DNA of 64,000 nt from Paludibacterium denitrificans (GCF_009707705.1 NZ_WLYX01000001.1:2914001-2978000); one strand, 5' to 3'; shown: positions 40,826 to 50,293, counted from the stretch's first letter. Numbers and translations: made by a program. Notes: a model not told the origin generated them from the sequence alone.

Positions 40826-43800
40826 TCATCCCCTCTTCAGATTCATGAGTTTGGCGGCGGCCACCAGCTGCTTCACCGCATCCTCGCTGCCGGAGAGCGG
40901 GACCGGGTCAGACTGGCCGGGTAGATGGAGATTTACCGGTCGAAGTGAACCGGATGAATGTGCCGGTTGGATCGTTGGCATGCTATCCAACGTATTACGG
41001 ATTAGATCTGCAGGTTGTTTCAGGCGAGAGACAATGCCCCCTGATGCATAGCCACGCCAGCCCTGAAGAGCCTTCAAGCCATAGCGGTTAACCCGGTCAA
41101 ACAATGCCAAAGCCCCCGGCTCGCGGGTAACTTCCTGACGCATTACAAATTCGTCAGCGTGAACGATACCAGCGGGTTGATATTTCCCACCCGGTCCCGT
41201 CCAGCCACCGGTATCAAAAGTCGATAGTGCGATTTTTACTAGATCATCGGTGGATGCCCCTGCCGCAGCAGCCTTAGTGACCTGTGCTTGCAGACTGGTA
41301 TCGGGTGCCGCCGCATTCTTCTGCTGCACACTAACCGTGACGACCTTATCCTGGATTGAATCGATCTGATCCTTGAGTTCTTGCACCTTCGTTTTGGCTT
41401 GTTCAACATCGGCATCTACCTTGATCTGGTTATCTGCCGCCATTAACTTTGCCAAGGTTTCTTCAACCGATTTAACGTTGGCATTGGCATCATTCAGCTG
41501 CTGCTTCAGCTTATCGATACCTTTGTTCTGTTCGGCCAGCTTGGCTTCCTGATCTGACTTCTGCTGCTCAGTGTCGGCAATATCAGCCTTACTGGTCGAA
41601 TTGGCCTGATCAATCGCTTTCTTGGCTAGTTCCTCCGCCTTTTTGTTGTCTTTAATGCTTTCCGCCAAGGACAAGGCATCCTCTGCAGCTTTTTTGGCTC
41701 CTTCATAGTCGCCCTTGTTACGAAGGGAGCTGGACTGACTAATTTTTTCGTCTGTTTGTTTTGCGATGTCCTTTTGCTGATCATCTTCTGACATGCTCCG
41801 GCGTTGGATGACACGCAGCCTATCGGAATAGGACATGTTGCTAGTGACCATTGCCTCCTGTTTTTTCTTGAGGTCAGCATTGATCTGTTTGATCTTATCG
41901 GCTGTTTGCTTGGCGGCTTCCTCCTGCTTGTGCAAGGCATCTTTGACAACATCAACCTGTTTTTTTGCCGACTCGACCCATGCCTTACCTTGCTCCATCT
42001 GCAAGCTAGTAGAGGTGGCCACATATGCTTGCTCAGCCGCTGTCAGCGTTTGCAGTGTGTGGATTTTGTACTTGATGCTTTCTTCATAGGCTTTGATATC
42101 CGCTTCTTGCTGTTTTTTCTTCTGCGCGGCCAACTTACTCGCTAAGTCTGCCTCTGCTACATTCAACTGCCCCTGCAGTTCATCCCGCTTGGCAAGCAAA
42201 TCGTTGATCTGTTTCAGTTGAGTAATCGCGTCAGCATAAAGATGATTCATCCTGGCTGCGTTTATGGCCTCGGGTGAGTCCCACTGTCTTGCGCTTTCCT
42301 GCTCCATCCTTGCTTGCCAATAGGCTTTAGCCTGATCCAGTTTTTTGGCGTACTCTTCGCGCTCCTTGACCGATGCTTTAGACAGTTTTTCAGAACTCTG
42401 TACGACGGTGTTAGCGTAGTCTTTAGTCGTTGCTATTGTTTGATCCAGCGCGGCTTTACGTGCAGATACCGAATCTTGCATATCCTGATTTTCACGCCAT
42501 AGCCGATACAACTCGGTCAACTTGTTGCTGGTCCAAACCACCTCAGCCACAAATGCTGTCAATAACGGCACGGCCGCCATGGCCGAAGCCCCAACAGTCC
42601 CCAGTCCTGCGCCAAGTTCTACCGCACTGACCGAACTGGAAACGGCCAGCGTAGGCAGTTTCGAAAGCACTCCGGCAAGGCCACCCACACCGAGAATATT
42701 GAGCAGTCCGGATACAGCTACACCGGCAGCAGTCATCCCAGCTAAAGCAAGGCCAGCATCCTTGATCGGCTCAGGCAGGGCATTAAAGGACCGCAACATA
42801 TCCGTCAGAAAGTTAAGGAATGGCGTCGCTGAGTTCACCATGTCACCAAACTCAATCTTCAGCTCCGAGACGGCCCCTTTGAATTCCGTTCCACTATGCT
42901 TTGCCGTATCGGTTGCTTTGCCGTAAGCCTCCATCGCCACACCGCCAACATTCCCCATCTTGACGACTTCATTGGCGAGTTCCTGGTAGTGCTGTGACAG
43001 GGTTAATACCCCGCGCGCACCCTCCATATCCGGGACGATGGACTTGATAGCATCGATGCCAAGGTGCTTATCGGTAATTTGCTTAATCGTACCGGCCAGC
43101 CCATTCCAAGTGATTCCTAACTCACCAAGTTTGTCTTTGGCTTCTTTTGATGGTGCCGTGAGCTGGGTAATTGCCCCGTTAATTGAGGTAATGGCTGCCG
43201 GAGTCTGATAGGCCTTGTTGGTTAACACGGCAATGGCGGCCCCCAACTCACTCAGCGGTACTTTTGCACCGACTGCCGTTGGCAGGACCAAACCGATGGA
43301 TTGCGCCAGTGCCGGGAATTCCGTTACACCGTCCTTGATCGTTTGAAACAGGATGTCGTAGATACCATTCAGATCTTCAGTACCCTTCCCATAGGCATTC
43401 ATAATGCCGAGACCGACCCGAACACTGGTCCCCACATCCGTGAATCCGCCCTTGGCTGCAATTTGTGCTTGGTGCAGTACCTTTAGTGAATCCGTTGGCC
43501 GAGTAAAATCCATTGATCCGAAGATATCGGCCAAGGCATACGCCGACTGAGTGGCATCGACCCCCATACTCTGCGCCAGATCACGTACCCCTTTGGTTAG
43601 ATTGGGAAGCTCTTTCGTCTGAGCGCCTTCCAACTGGGTATTCACCTTGGCCATGGCCTCTTCAAAATTGGCGGCATACTGCGAGGCTTCTTTGGTGATG
43701 TAGCCCGCAGTCAGTCCCGGTGCAACCTGAGTCCCGATCTGACGGAGCTGAGAGGCCACTGGTGGCAGACTGGTCGCTGAAACATTCGACATCTCTTGCT

Positions 43801-44410
43801 TCAGCAGGGCAATCTTTGACTTTGCCGACTCAGCGGCACGAGCCAGCTCTGCCGATGAAATTTCGCCTGACCGAGCCAACCGTCCGTAGGCGGCCGCAAC
43901 AAGATCAATCTCCCGCTGTATGTCTTTCTGGCTACGAATGTTGAGTACCTGTTCAGCCCGTGCAATACGGGCTGAGGCGAGCTGGCGAGCGCTATTAATG
44001 GACTGACTTTGTTCAACAGATTGCTGGGCAGCTTCCAGTACTTTGCTGTCAGCCGCATACGCCTGCAACTCCGCGCGAGATTGTTTAAGAATTACCGCTT
44101 GCGTACCGAGTTGACCGGATAAGGATTTCACCACGGCCTCAGCCACACCTTGCAGTTTCTCCAGCGAAGTAATGGGCGATGTGGCTTGGCTGGTCGCCTG
44201 TTGATAGGCCTCCAGTTCGTGTTTGGCTTCAGCTAGCTGATTGGCCAGGTTTTGGAAATCACGGTTTGCCGCTGAGAACAACTCCAGCTTACTGGCCATC
44301 TCTGGCCAACGCTTGATCATGTCCTGATAGCGTGCCTCAGCCTCTTTCAGGCCAGATAGAAACCCCGCAGGGTTTAGCTGCAGGGCATAAGCCAGCGTTG
44401 TGTTACTCAT
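40826..44410 (-). CDS. Tail tape measure protein
   Basis: 1194 residues, unbroken. N-terminus MSNTTLAYALQLNPAGFLSG; long coiled coils (ANRDFQNLANQLAEAKHELE, GRLARSGEISSAELARAAES); the TIGR01760-type core (ASQYAANFEEAMAKVNTQLE, LIGYGKGTEDLNGIYD-like, FKGAVSELKIEFGDMVNSAT); two hydrophobic stretches (DAGLALAGMTAAGVAVSGLL, LLTAFVAEVVWTSNKL); and a C-terminal helical tail. Length predicts a tail tube near 180 nm by the usual proportionality, which fits a siphovirus tail better than the Mu contractile tail (inference). Preceded by the frameshifted chaperone gene. Confidence 0.93.
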   Translation of the reverse strand: MSNTTLAYALQLNPAGFLSGLKEAEARYQDMIKRWPEMASKLELFSAANRDFQNLANQLAEAKHELEAYQQATSQATSPITSLEKLQGVAEAVVKSLSGQLGTQAVILKQSRAELQAYAADSKVLEAAQQSVEQSQSINSARQLASARIARAEQVLNIRSQKDIQREIDLVAAAYGRLARSGEISSAELARAAESAKSKIALLKQEMSNVSATSLPPVASQLRQIGTQVAPGLTAGYITKEASQYAANFEEAMAKVNTQLEGAQTKELPNLTKGVRDLAQSMGVDATQSAYALADIFGSMDFTRPTDSLKVLHQAQIAAKGGFTDVGTSVRVGLGIMNAYGKGTEDLNGIYDILFQTIKDGVTEFPALAQSIGLVLPTAVGAKVPLSELGAAIAVLTNKAYQTPAAITSINGAITQLTAPSKEAKDKLGELGITWNGLAGTIKQITDKHLGIDAIKSIVPDMEGARGVLTLSQHYQELANEVVKMGNVGGVAMEAYGKATDTAKHSGTEFKGAVSELKIEFGDMVNSATPFLNFLTDMLRSFNALPEPIKDAGLALAGMTAAGVAVSGLLNILGVGGLAGVLSKLPTLAVSSSVSAVELGAGLGTVGASAMAAVPLLTAFVAEVVWTSNKLTELYRLWRENQDMQDSVSARKAALDQTIATTKDYANTVVQSSEKLSKASVKEREEYAKKLDQAKAYWQARMEQESARQWDSPEAINAARMNHLYADAITQLKQINDLLAKRDELQGQLNVAEADLASKLAAQKKKQQEADIKAYEESIKYKIHTLQTLTAAEQAYVATSTSLQMEQGKAWVESAKKQVDVVKDALHKQEEAAKQTADKIKQINADLKKKQEAMVTSNMSYSDRLRVIQRRSMSEDDQQKDIAKQTDEKISQSSSLRNKGDYEGAKKAAEDALSLAESIKDNKKAEELAKKAIDQANSTSKADIADTEQQKSDQEAKLAEQNKGIDKLKQQLNDANANVKSVEETLAKLMAADNQIKVDADVEQAKTKVQELKDQIDSIQDKVVTVSVQQKNAAAPDTSLQAQVTKAAAAGASTDDLVKIALSTFDTGGWTGPGGKYQPAGIVHADEFVMRQEVTREPGALALFDRVNRYGLKALQGWRGYASGGIVSRLKQPADLIRNTLDSMPTIQPAHSSGSLRPVNLHLPGQSDPVPLSGSEDAVKQLVAAAKLMNLKRG

Positions 44411-44897
44411 GATTTCTCTTGTTGATTGATGTCATCAATGGCGTCTAAAAAGAAACGCCAAGGGAACTGCTCAACATGCGTAAACCCGCGCTGCATAAGG
44501 CCACGCATGTTGCGTTCTAATCGACTGAGTTGTTCGGAGGGGTGATCAGCAACTTGGCCATGTCGGTCGTCATCTTCGCCTGATGTATCCGCCCCTTCAT
44601 CCCGAAAAAAGCGGATTCAACTCCCGCATGGTATCGACCACCTCGGTCAGTTCAGACTGAGTCAACAAGTCCATCTTAAGCCTCATCAAGATCCGTCATG
44701 GCTAGCACATCGGTTAATGTCGGTACAGGCAGCAGCCAATTATTCATTTCCATCCGGCTGCGTTCCTCTGCAGAGCAATGTAAATCGGCATCTGATGGAC
44801 CGTTATGCGTGGTGATCAGCAAAGCCCGTATTTCTCCTACCGTCAGCTCTTTCACCAAAACTCCAGAGCCAATTTGCAGGTTCTTTTGCACTCGCAT
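44407..44897 (-). CDS. Tail assembly chaperone, possibly with programmed frameshift
   Basis: First frame MRVQKNLQIGSGVLVKELTV to AMTDLDEA; after the CTTAAG at 44675-44680 (another altered site) it goes on as MDLLTQSELTEVVDTMRELN and reaches NPLFSG, stop at about 44598. A second frame begins at the same T6 run (about 44605-44612: CTTTTTTCGG) and runs FRDEGADTSGEDDDRHGQVA, SEQLSRLERNMRGLMQRGFT, EQFPWRFFLDAIDDINQQEK, with a stop that overlaps the tape-measure start. A short product plus an extended product made by slippage upstream of the tape measure is the classical chaperone arrangement; Mu uses -2. A one-T consensus error is the alternative. Confidence 0.75.
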
Positions 44898-44947
44898 GAA
44901 AAACTCCAAAGAGGATGCACGGCCAGTGTCCGTGCATCATGTAATGA

Positions 44948-45708
44948 TTACTTCATGAGGGTTTCACGTACCCACTGGGAGAGGCCGTCACCGGTCTGCA
45001 GCGGATCAGACAGCACTTCGAACTTCAGACCGGCCCCACGGAAGTCCTTACCCAGCAGGGCATACTTGTCGGCAAAGCCGAACTTGCCCCGGAAAATCTC
45101 CACGGCCACCTCTTTGCGGTTGGCCTTGTTCACCCCATGGAAGATGAGTGAACGCTCTTGGCTGGAGCTAAGCCAGCCAGTTGACGATGTCGGCCTGCTT
45201 GGCCTTGTAGCTGACCTTGATCTTGGCGCCGTCAGCGATAGCGCCACTTTCCAGAACAAAGATACCGGCAGCGGTCGGCAGATAATCTTTACCGGCCACG
45301 TAAGGGGCCGGATTCGTACCGGCTTCATCGGTCACAATAAAGTCACCGGCACCGATGTTTTCCAGCGGAACCAGCGTGCCCTTGTAGACCGTCTGTACTT
45401 CGTCAGAGATAGCCTCTTCCGCCCGCGTGGTGGCCACGCCCATGGTCATCTCAGCGATGATTTCCGGCTGGAAGGTCTTGATGTCCAGATCCAGCGTGAC
45501 GGCTTTCACCGAGTACATCTTGTCGTAGTTGCCCGGCCGGTGTAGGCATCCGGCAGTTCCCGGGTTTCCTGCTCAATCGTCAGGTTGGCGGTATCGACCA
45601 TGGCAAACGGCTTGTACTTTTTTCGCCGTAGGCCGACATCAGCATCTGGCCGGACACCGAGTAGGTGTGCTTTTCAGTCGAGGTAAGAATCGGGGCGTAA
45701 CCCATCAT
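44948..45708 (-). CDS. Major tail tube protein
   Basis: About 250 residues. Start at 45708 (MMGYAPILTSTEKHTYSVSG). Frame repairs: about 45620 (one A missing in an A-run; expected GEKKYKPFAMVDTANLTIEQ), about 45535 (one G), 45167-45173 (GCTAAGC for GCCGGC; expected DIVNWLAGSSQERSLIFHGV). Then VTLDLDIKTFQPEIIAEMTM, AEEAISDEVQTVYKGTLVPL, EIFRGKFGFADKYALLGKDF, FEVLSDPLQTGDGLSQWVRE. Position before the chaperone and tape measure, and the beta-rich pattern with late FRGAGLKFEVLSD end, fit a siphovirus tail tube. Confidence 0.8.
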
Positions 45709-45890
45709 TCATTCTCCGTAGTGGGGGTAACGGTTGCCTTGGTAAGCGTGGCTTGGCGATGTTGTGGCGGTACAGCCAGGGCAGCGGTGCTCGAAGACAC
45801 CACCAGCTCATGACCAACTGGGTATTCGGTACCGGCGTTTTTGTGCACTTGTAGCAACTCAACGCGTTCACGCTGGGACGATCCAGCCAT
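45705..45890 (-). CDS. Small protein before the tail tube gene
   Basis: 61 residues: MAGSSQRERVELLQVHKNAG, TEYPVGHELVVSSSTAALAV, ATVTPTTENE. Stop overlaps the tube-gene start. Similar short proteins (DUF7210-like) stand before the tube gene in related phages. Function unknown. Confidence 0.55.
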   Translation of the reverse strand: MAGSSQRERVELLQVHKNAGTEYPVGHELVVSSSTAALAVPPQHRQATLTKATVTPTTENE

Positions 45891-45902
45891 GGGTGCCTCC
45901 TT

Positions 45903-46324
45903 TCAGGCGTAAAAATCGGCGTTAAACATCAGCGGGAAATACCCCCAGTCACTGAGGTACATGGCAGCAGGAGGTGTTGCCGCTTGTAGCGGGTCATATA
46001 GCGCGGTGTCCGGGGTCCAGCCCAACAGGGCATCACGGACGCCCGCCAGCAGCTGGCCAGCCTTGTCGATAAGTTGATCCGGACTACCCTGTACGGCGAC
46101 CACCACCATCCACTGCTGCACGATATGGTTCATGCCATCCATGCTCTGGCTGCCGGATGGCAACAAATCCCGGACATAGATCACATACAGCGAGGGGGAT
46201 ATCTGCTCACCGCTGGTGACATCGTTCATCTCCCCGCGCAGGGCGATCTGGCGCACGTCATTGATCTGCTGTTTTAGCCGGGCGACGATGGCTTAACCCC
46301 TAGCGCGAGGTGGTTCGGGCGCAT
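45903..46324 (-). CDS. Mu gp37-like protein
   Basis: About 138 residues. Start at 46324 overlaps the gp36 stop (TGATG). MRPNHLALG, then a break at 46291-46297 (GCTTAAC; expected LGPAIVARLKQQINDVRQIA), then YVIYVRDLLPSGSQSMDGMN, IVQQWMVVVAVQGSPDQLID and a DWGYFPLMFNADFYA end. Matches the tail-completion slot (gp37, DUF1834-like family) by pattern and position. Confidence 0.75.
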
Positions 46325-46756
46325 CAGTAGTCCTTCATGCTGTGGCGGGAGAACTTGCGACGCGGGGTTAACCATGACGACCTTGCCGGTCGAACTCACC
46401 GGGGTTTCCGCCACCGGCAAGCCCAGCGACACCACACCATTGGCCACGTCCTTGAGCCACTTGACCCCATCGTCGTAACGCTTGGTCACTTCCTCGCCGG
46501 GCTGGCTGGCATAGAGGAAATAGCGCACCAGATCAGCGGCTACTCGCTCCAGCGAACCCGGCACAAACGGCACCGGCAAGGTGTAGCGCTTACCCAGATA
46601 GGAGTTCACCAGCTCGGTGGCATCACTGATGGCGCGGGCCACCTTGCCCTGGTCAATTTCGCCGGTATTGGTCGGGTCGGTCACACGCAACAGGAACTCG
46701 CGGCCGAAGCGATCTTCGAGACCTTGTTGGGTGATGTAGTGAGTGGAAGTCGTCAT
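46324..46756 (-). CDS. Mu gp36-like protein (DUF1320)
   Basis: About 143 residues: MTTSTHYITQQGLEDRFGRE, ISDATELVNSYLGKRYTLPV, VAADLVRYFLYASQPGEEVT, KRYDDGVKWLKDVANGVVSL. This is the DUF1320 pattern (head-tail joining). A one-C excess at about 46370 gives the false end; the true C-terminus is FSRHSMKDY, stopping at 46324. First gene after a late-promoter box and leader hairpin. Confidence 0.88.
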
Positions 46757-46775
46757 GCCCGCATTGTGCGGGCAT
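46755..46775 (-). other. Leader hairpin containing the gp36 start codon
   Basis: Perfect 9-bp stem ATGCCCGCA / TGCGGGCAT with loop TTG; the start codon's complement lies in the stem. Confidence 0.6.
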
Positions 46776-46793
46776 CGGGAGTGCAAAAAAGGC

Positions 46794-46809
46794 AGGAAAG
46801 GGTTCGGTA
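46794..46809 (-). promoter_or_regulatory. Late-promoter-type box, copy 2 (head-tail joining/tail genes)
   Basis: AGGAAAGGGTTCGGTA on the plus strand, 38 bp upstream of gp36. Confidence 0.65.
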
Positions 46810-46986
46810 GTGGTCAGTTCTCTGAACAAAACTAAGTCTGGGTGGCTACTGGTCTACCGAAGCAAGCATTCATGCCATTGTGATAGCATGGCTATCGGCC
46901 AATACCGGCTATTGAGGATTTTCCCGATAGCGGACGTCCCTGCCAGCACTCTCCCTCGCATACTATTTAAGTCGCCATTCTGCCCA

Positions 46987-47946
46987 ATGAAACAAAGCCT
47001 CTGCCCCTATACTCTTAAGCCGCTAGCTGAAATCTCCAACACCAATGGGGAACATATCCTTCCTAGGGCATTCGGTGCCCCGGAAAGCTTCACCGTTCCT
47101 GCAGACGAAGCAGAGAACACTCGCATGAACGATCAGATCGACTCCCCCGCAATCAATGATCCGCTTATGCGTCTGCTTGCAGTAACACAAGGCGTCAAGT
47201 CTCGTTCTGGATCGGTTAGAGCAAAGCTTAAGGGAGTGGTTACCGAAAGCGGCGAGGAGGTGATAGCAATTCTTGGGCAAGAGGGCATTGATTTCCGCTT
47301 TGTAGCCCCCGTTGATGTCGATGAAAACGGTTCCGTAAAAGGCGTCCGAGGTTTCGGAGATGCTGCACAAAAACTAGTAAACCAATTCCTGCGGGATAGC
47401 GCCCGTAAAGGACGCAAAATGGAAGTAGACGAGACGGTATCGCAGCCGAATCCACATCTTTCTCTCGGACTGGAGGGAGACCTTAAAGTCATCCATAAGG
47501 AAGTCAGGAAAATTGCATATCTGATGACGGTACGAATTTTTGGTGACGAAGCCATTAAGTCCCGTAGCGGGGAAATTTATCGTGCAGCTATCCACGCCGA
47601 AACCGAAGAGGAGGTTCAGGCCACTGGCTTGCGAGGTGGCACGAACATTGACAGTATCGCTACTCTTGCTCGTGCAAAGCACAATGAACATGCACTTACC
47701 TGCTTTCGAATAGGCAGTGCCATCGTCTCGGCAGTAATTCTTTTCGGATCGATTACCGGCATTTGTATTACCCCGGCGGAAGGCTTCTCAGCCCCGGAAC
47801 TGGCTGGTGAAGTGATCATCATCAATGCCACGACCGGCACGCTAACCAGCGCTCCATACGACCAATGGATCCGGGATTTTATGCAAACGCCCGAGTTCGG
47901 GCAGGCGATGGTTAGGGCAGCCTCCTTGCAAACATATAAAACCTGA
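46987..47946 (+). CDS. HNH-type nuclease-like protein (moron, opposite strand)
   Basis: About 319 residues from ATG 46987 (MKQSLCPYTLKPLAEIS), unbroken. The opening C-P-Y-T-L-K-P-L then NTNGEHILPRAFGAP (E-H-I-L-P) recalls the HNH_5-type metal-binding loop (C..C..EH..P), but only one of the usual two N-terminal Cys is visible, so activity is uncertain. The rest (ARKGRKMEVDETVSQPNPHL, LMTVRIFGDEAIKSRSGEIY, LARAKHNEHALTCFRIGSAI) is unassigned. It is transcribed against the late genes between gp36 and the Com-Dam gene, has its own leader of about 180 bp, and codon use differs from the structural genes. Candidate lysogenic defence or exclusion gene. Confidence 0.6.
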   Translation: MKQSLCPYTLKPLAEISNTNGEHILPRAFGAPESFTVPADEAENTRMNDQIDSPAINDPLMRLLAVTQGVKSRSGSVRAKLKGVVTESGEEVIAILGQEGIDFRFVAPVDVDENGSVKGVRGFGDAAQKLVNQFLRDSARKGRKMEVDETVSQPNPHLSLGLEGDLKVIHKEVRKIAYLMTVRIFGDEAIKSRSGEIYRAAIHAETEEEVQATGLRGGTNIDSIATLARAKHNEHALTCFRIGSAIVSAVILFGSITGICITPAEGFSAPELAGEVIIINATTGTLTSAPYDQWIRDFMQTPEFGQAMVRAASLQTYKT

Positions 47947-48148
47947 CAACTCCTGCGGCCAACAAGCTATTGGCGCCGGGAGGATGGCAGCTAAGCACCA
48001 GCACTCTCGGCCACGCCCATAGTGTTCTGGTTGGATTGTCGCTGACTTCCATGGGGGAATGTTCGCTTCCCTACAATGGCTACTTCTGCTTTGGGTCGAA
48101 AGCAGGCATTGCCAGCATATGCAGGTAATGCCTGATCAGGCCTAATCA
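47947..48148. other. Non-coding stretch between convergent HNH-like and Com-Dam genes
   Basis: 202 bp; no ORF or convincing terminator found. Confidence 0.4.
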
Positions 48149-49081
48149 CTACCAGCTACAAATGATCAACTCCGCGCTGGCCTTCCCCTTGTTCTGATTC
48201 ACGCTGTACTGGATGGCCACCTGCTCCATCCTGAAACCCGCGAACACGTCACGAATATCCGGGTGGTCGTTGATGCTCAAGATCACCTTGCCTTTACAGC
48301 TGCTCATCACCTCAGCCAGTGCCCGGTACTCTTCAAACGGAAACGGCACCCCATAGCCTGCGGTCTTCCAGTACGGCGGATCGGCATAGAACAGAGTGTG
48401 GGGCCGGTCGTACTTCTGGATGCAGGTTTTCCAGTCCAAGTGCTCGACGTAGGTCCGGGCCAGGCGCAAGTGTGCGGCCGACAGCTCCTCCTCAATGCGC
48501 AGAAGGTTCAGCCGGGGCGCACTGGTGGTGGCGGTGCCGAAGGTTTGGCCGGTCACTTTTCCGCCAAACGCCATTTTCTGCAGATAAAAAAACCGGGCTG
48601 CCCGCTGGATATCGGTCAACGGCTCCGTGCGGGTCAGTTGTAGCCATTTGAACATTTCACGGCTGATCAGGGACCATTTGAACTGCCGCACGAACTCTTC
48701 AAGGTGGTGCTGTACCACCCGGTACAGGTTCACCAGTTCGCCATTCAGGTCGTTGATGACCTCGGTTTTGGCTGGCGCTTTCATGAAGTACAGTGCGGCG
48801 GCACCACAGAACGGTTCAACATAGCAGGCGTGTTCGGGGAACAGCGGCAGGATGTGCTTGGCCAGACGGCGTTTGCCGCCGATCCATGGCACAAGGGGGT
48901 TAGCGTTAGGCATCAGGTATGTCCTTTTTATTGGCACTCCGGTGCTCGGATCGTGGCTCGTGGCCCTGAAATGATTCAGTGCCCGGCATCGCGGGCACTT
49001 GATGGAGAGTTCGGTATAGCGGCCTTCGGCCAGTTTGCGGCCGCAATGGCCACAGCGGATGTCTTCCAGTGGGGTATTCAT
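48149..49081 (-). CDS. Com-type zinc finger fused in frame to a D12-class adenine methyltransferase
   Basis: Start at 49081 (MNTPLEDIRCGHCGRKLAEG). Residues 1-50 look like Mu Com: C-x-x-C (CGHC) and C-x-x-C (CPRC) around ELSIKCPRCRALNHF. From residue 57 (MPNANPLVPWIGGKRRLAKH, ATG at 48913, preceded by AAAGGACATA) a D12-class N6-adenine methyltransferase follows: VEPFCGAAALYFMKAPAKTE (SAM loop), NDLNGELVNLYRVV, FYADPPYWKTAGYG (DPPY motif) and VILSINDHPDIRDVF. In other phages these are two genes; here an in-frame link joins them, although an internal start remains. Probably protects phage DNA from restriction, or modifies it as Dam. Confidence 0.85.
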   Translation of the reverse strand: MNTPLEDIRCGHCGRKLAEGRYTELSIKCPRCRALNHFRATSHDPSTGVPIKRTYLMPNANPLVPWIGGKRRLAKHILPLFPEHACYVEPFCGAAALYFMKAPAKTEVINDLNGELVNLYRVVQHHLEEFVRQFKWSLISREMFKWLQLTRTEPLTDIQRAARFFYLQKMAFGGKVTGQTFGTATTSAPRLNLLRIEEELSAAHLRLARTYVEHLDWKTCIQKYDRPHTLFYADPPYWKTAGYGVPFPFEEYRALAEVMSSCKGKVILSINDHPDIRDVFAGFRMEQVAIQYSVNQNKGKASAELIICSW

Positions 49082-49182
49082 ACTCTGCAAGTGCAAATAA
49101 ACCCGCTAAACTGTTCAGGCTTTCGTGCACGAAAGTGACAGCCTCGGGTTGGCTTGCAGCTCACTCTGCGGGTCAGCTGTCC

Positions 49183-49210
49183 GGGTGGGTGTTGACGCAC
49201 CCACCCGGTC
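49183..49210 (-). terminator. Hairpin after the capsid gene
   Basis: 11-bp stem CCGGGTGGGTG / CACCCACCCGG, loop TTGACG, 30 bp past the capsid stop. No clear T-run; may end or stabilise the head transcript. Confidence 0.5.
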
Positions 49211-49239
49211 GCTGTCTCTCTATCGCCTTCCGGCGACGC

Positions 49240-50260
49240 TTACTTCAGCTGCAATTCCACCAGCACACCCGGACGCAAGCACAGCGGCAAGCGGTTGGAC
49301 TGGGTATGCAGATCCACGCCCCGGTCAAAGTCGGTGTTCTTGATCTTGGCGTAGTAAGGTTGGCCGATGGTGCCCACCGCTTCGACAAAGTCACCCGGCG
49401 CATCGTAGATGCGGAAGGTCGACATGGTGCCCAGCGGGACGACATGACCATGGCCTTGGTCAATCAGCCGTTGCGTGCTCTTGCCATCCGCCGTCGGTAC
49501 TTCACCGGTGTACTCTTCGAACGTCAGCCCGCCAAACTTGAAGCCATTACGGGTGTCTCCACCGATGTTTTCTTGTGCCGCCGCCCAGCCCGGAAGGCTT
49601 TTTCGACATTGGGGTGCGACGTCAGCGCATCAAAGAAATCCGCGTCGATCCATGCCTTGATACCGGTGGAAATATCGCCCAGCAGGTTCTTTTCAACGTG
49701 GCGGCAGACATCGGCGCAGGCTTTTTTGACGTTGAAGGCAGGATCGGACAGCTTGAACTCAACGACTTTCTTCTGGATGCTGAATTCCTTGAACAGGTCA
49801 TACATCAGCTCGCCATTACCATCCAGAATCTGCCCCTTCGCCGCCCCCAGCATCATCCATTCGTGGGTCAGATCGTGGCGGGACTTCATATCCTGCAGGT
49901 GGTCGTTGACCACGCTGGCCACGTCAGCCACCGGATCGGTCGAGCCAAAGCCGCGAGACCCCATCAAATCGGCCGACAAGATCGTATCGTCGTGCGGGAT
50001 ATGTGGCACACCGAAGTAACGGACGTTGCGCGGGTTACGTTTGGTTCGCTGCCCCGGACTACCGACGTCCTGGTTGGCCAGCAGATGGATGCGACCCGGG
50101 CGTATTCGATGGCAACGGTACGGGTGTTGATCCCCTTGCCCTTAAAGATGCCGCTTTGGCCGACCTTGGAGAAGGTATTGGGCAGCAGCTTGATGGACTC
50201 GGTCAGGCTGGCGACGTTAAAGCACGGGTCTTTCAGAATGTCCGCAAGCGATTGGGGCAT
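49240..50260 (-). CDS. Major capsid protein (lambda gpE family)
   Basis: About 340 residues. Start MPQSLADILKDPCFNVASLT at 50260. Segments: SIKLLPNTFSKVGQSGIFKG, PHIPHDDTILSADLMGSRGF (typical of gpE-like capsids), VVNDHLQDMKSRHDLTHEWM, GAAKGQILDGNGELMYDLFK, WIDADFFDALTSHPNVEKAF and the C-terminus FRIYDAPGDFVEAVGTIGQP, YYAKIKNTDFDRGVDLHTQS. Breaks are single-base losses at about 50095 (CGGGGT read as CGGGT) and about 49593 (CCCGG read as CCGG). A gpE-type capsid is unlike phage Mu T and points to the B3/D3112-type or a mosaic head module. Confidence 0.88.
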
Positions 50261-50293
50261 TGTGTTGTTCCTTTATATAGGAGTCGGTGGCGA

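Noticed and set aside
46810..46986. Longer N-terminus of the HNH-like gene
   Set aside because: The upstream part overlaps the late box and lacks a ribosome-binding site; the metal-binding motif begins right after ATG 46987.
47029..47236. CTTAAG strings in the HNH-like gene as altered sites
   Set aside because: Both (about 47030 and 47229) are in frame as Leu-Lys within unbroken coding sequence, with no sign of a shift.
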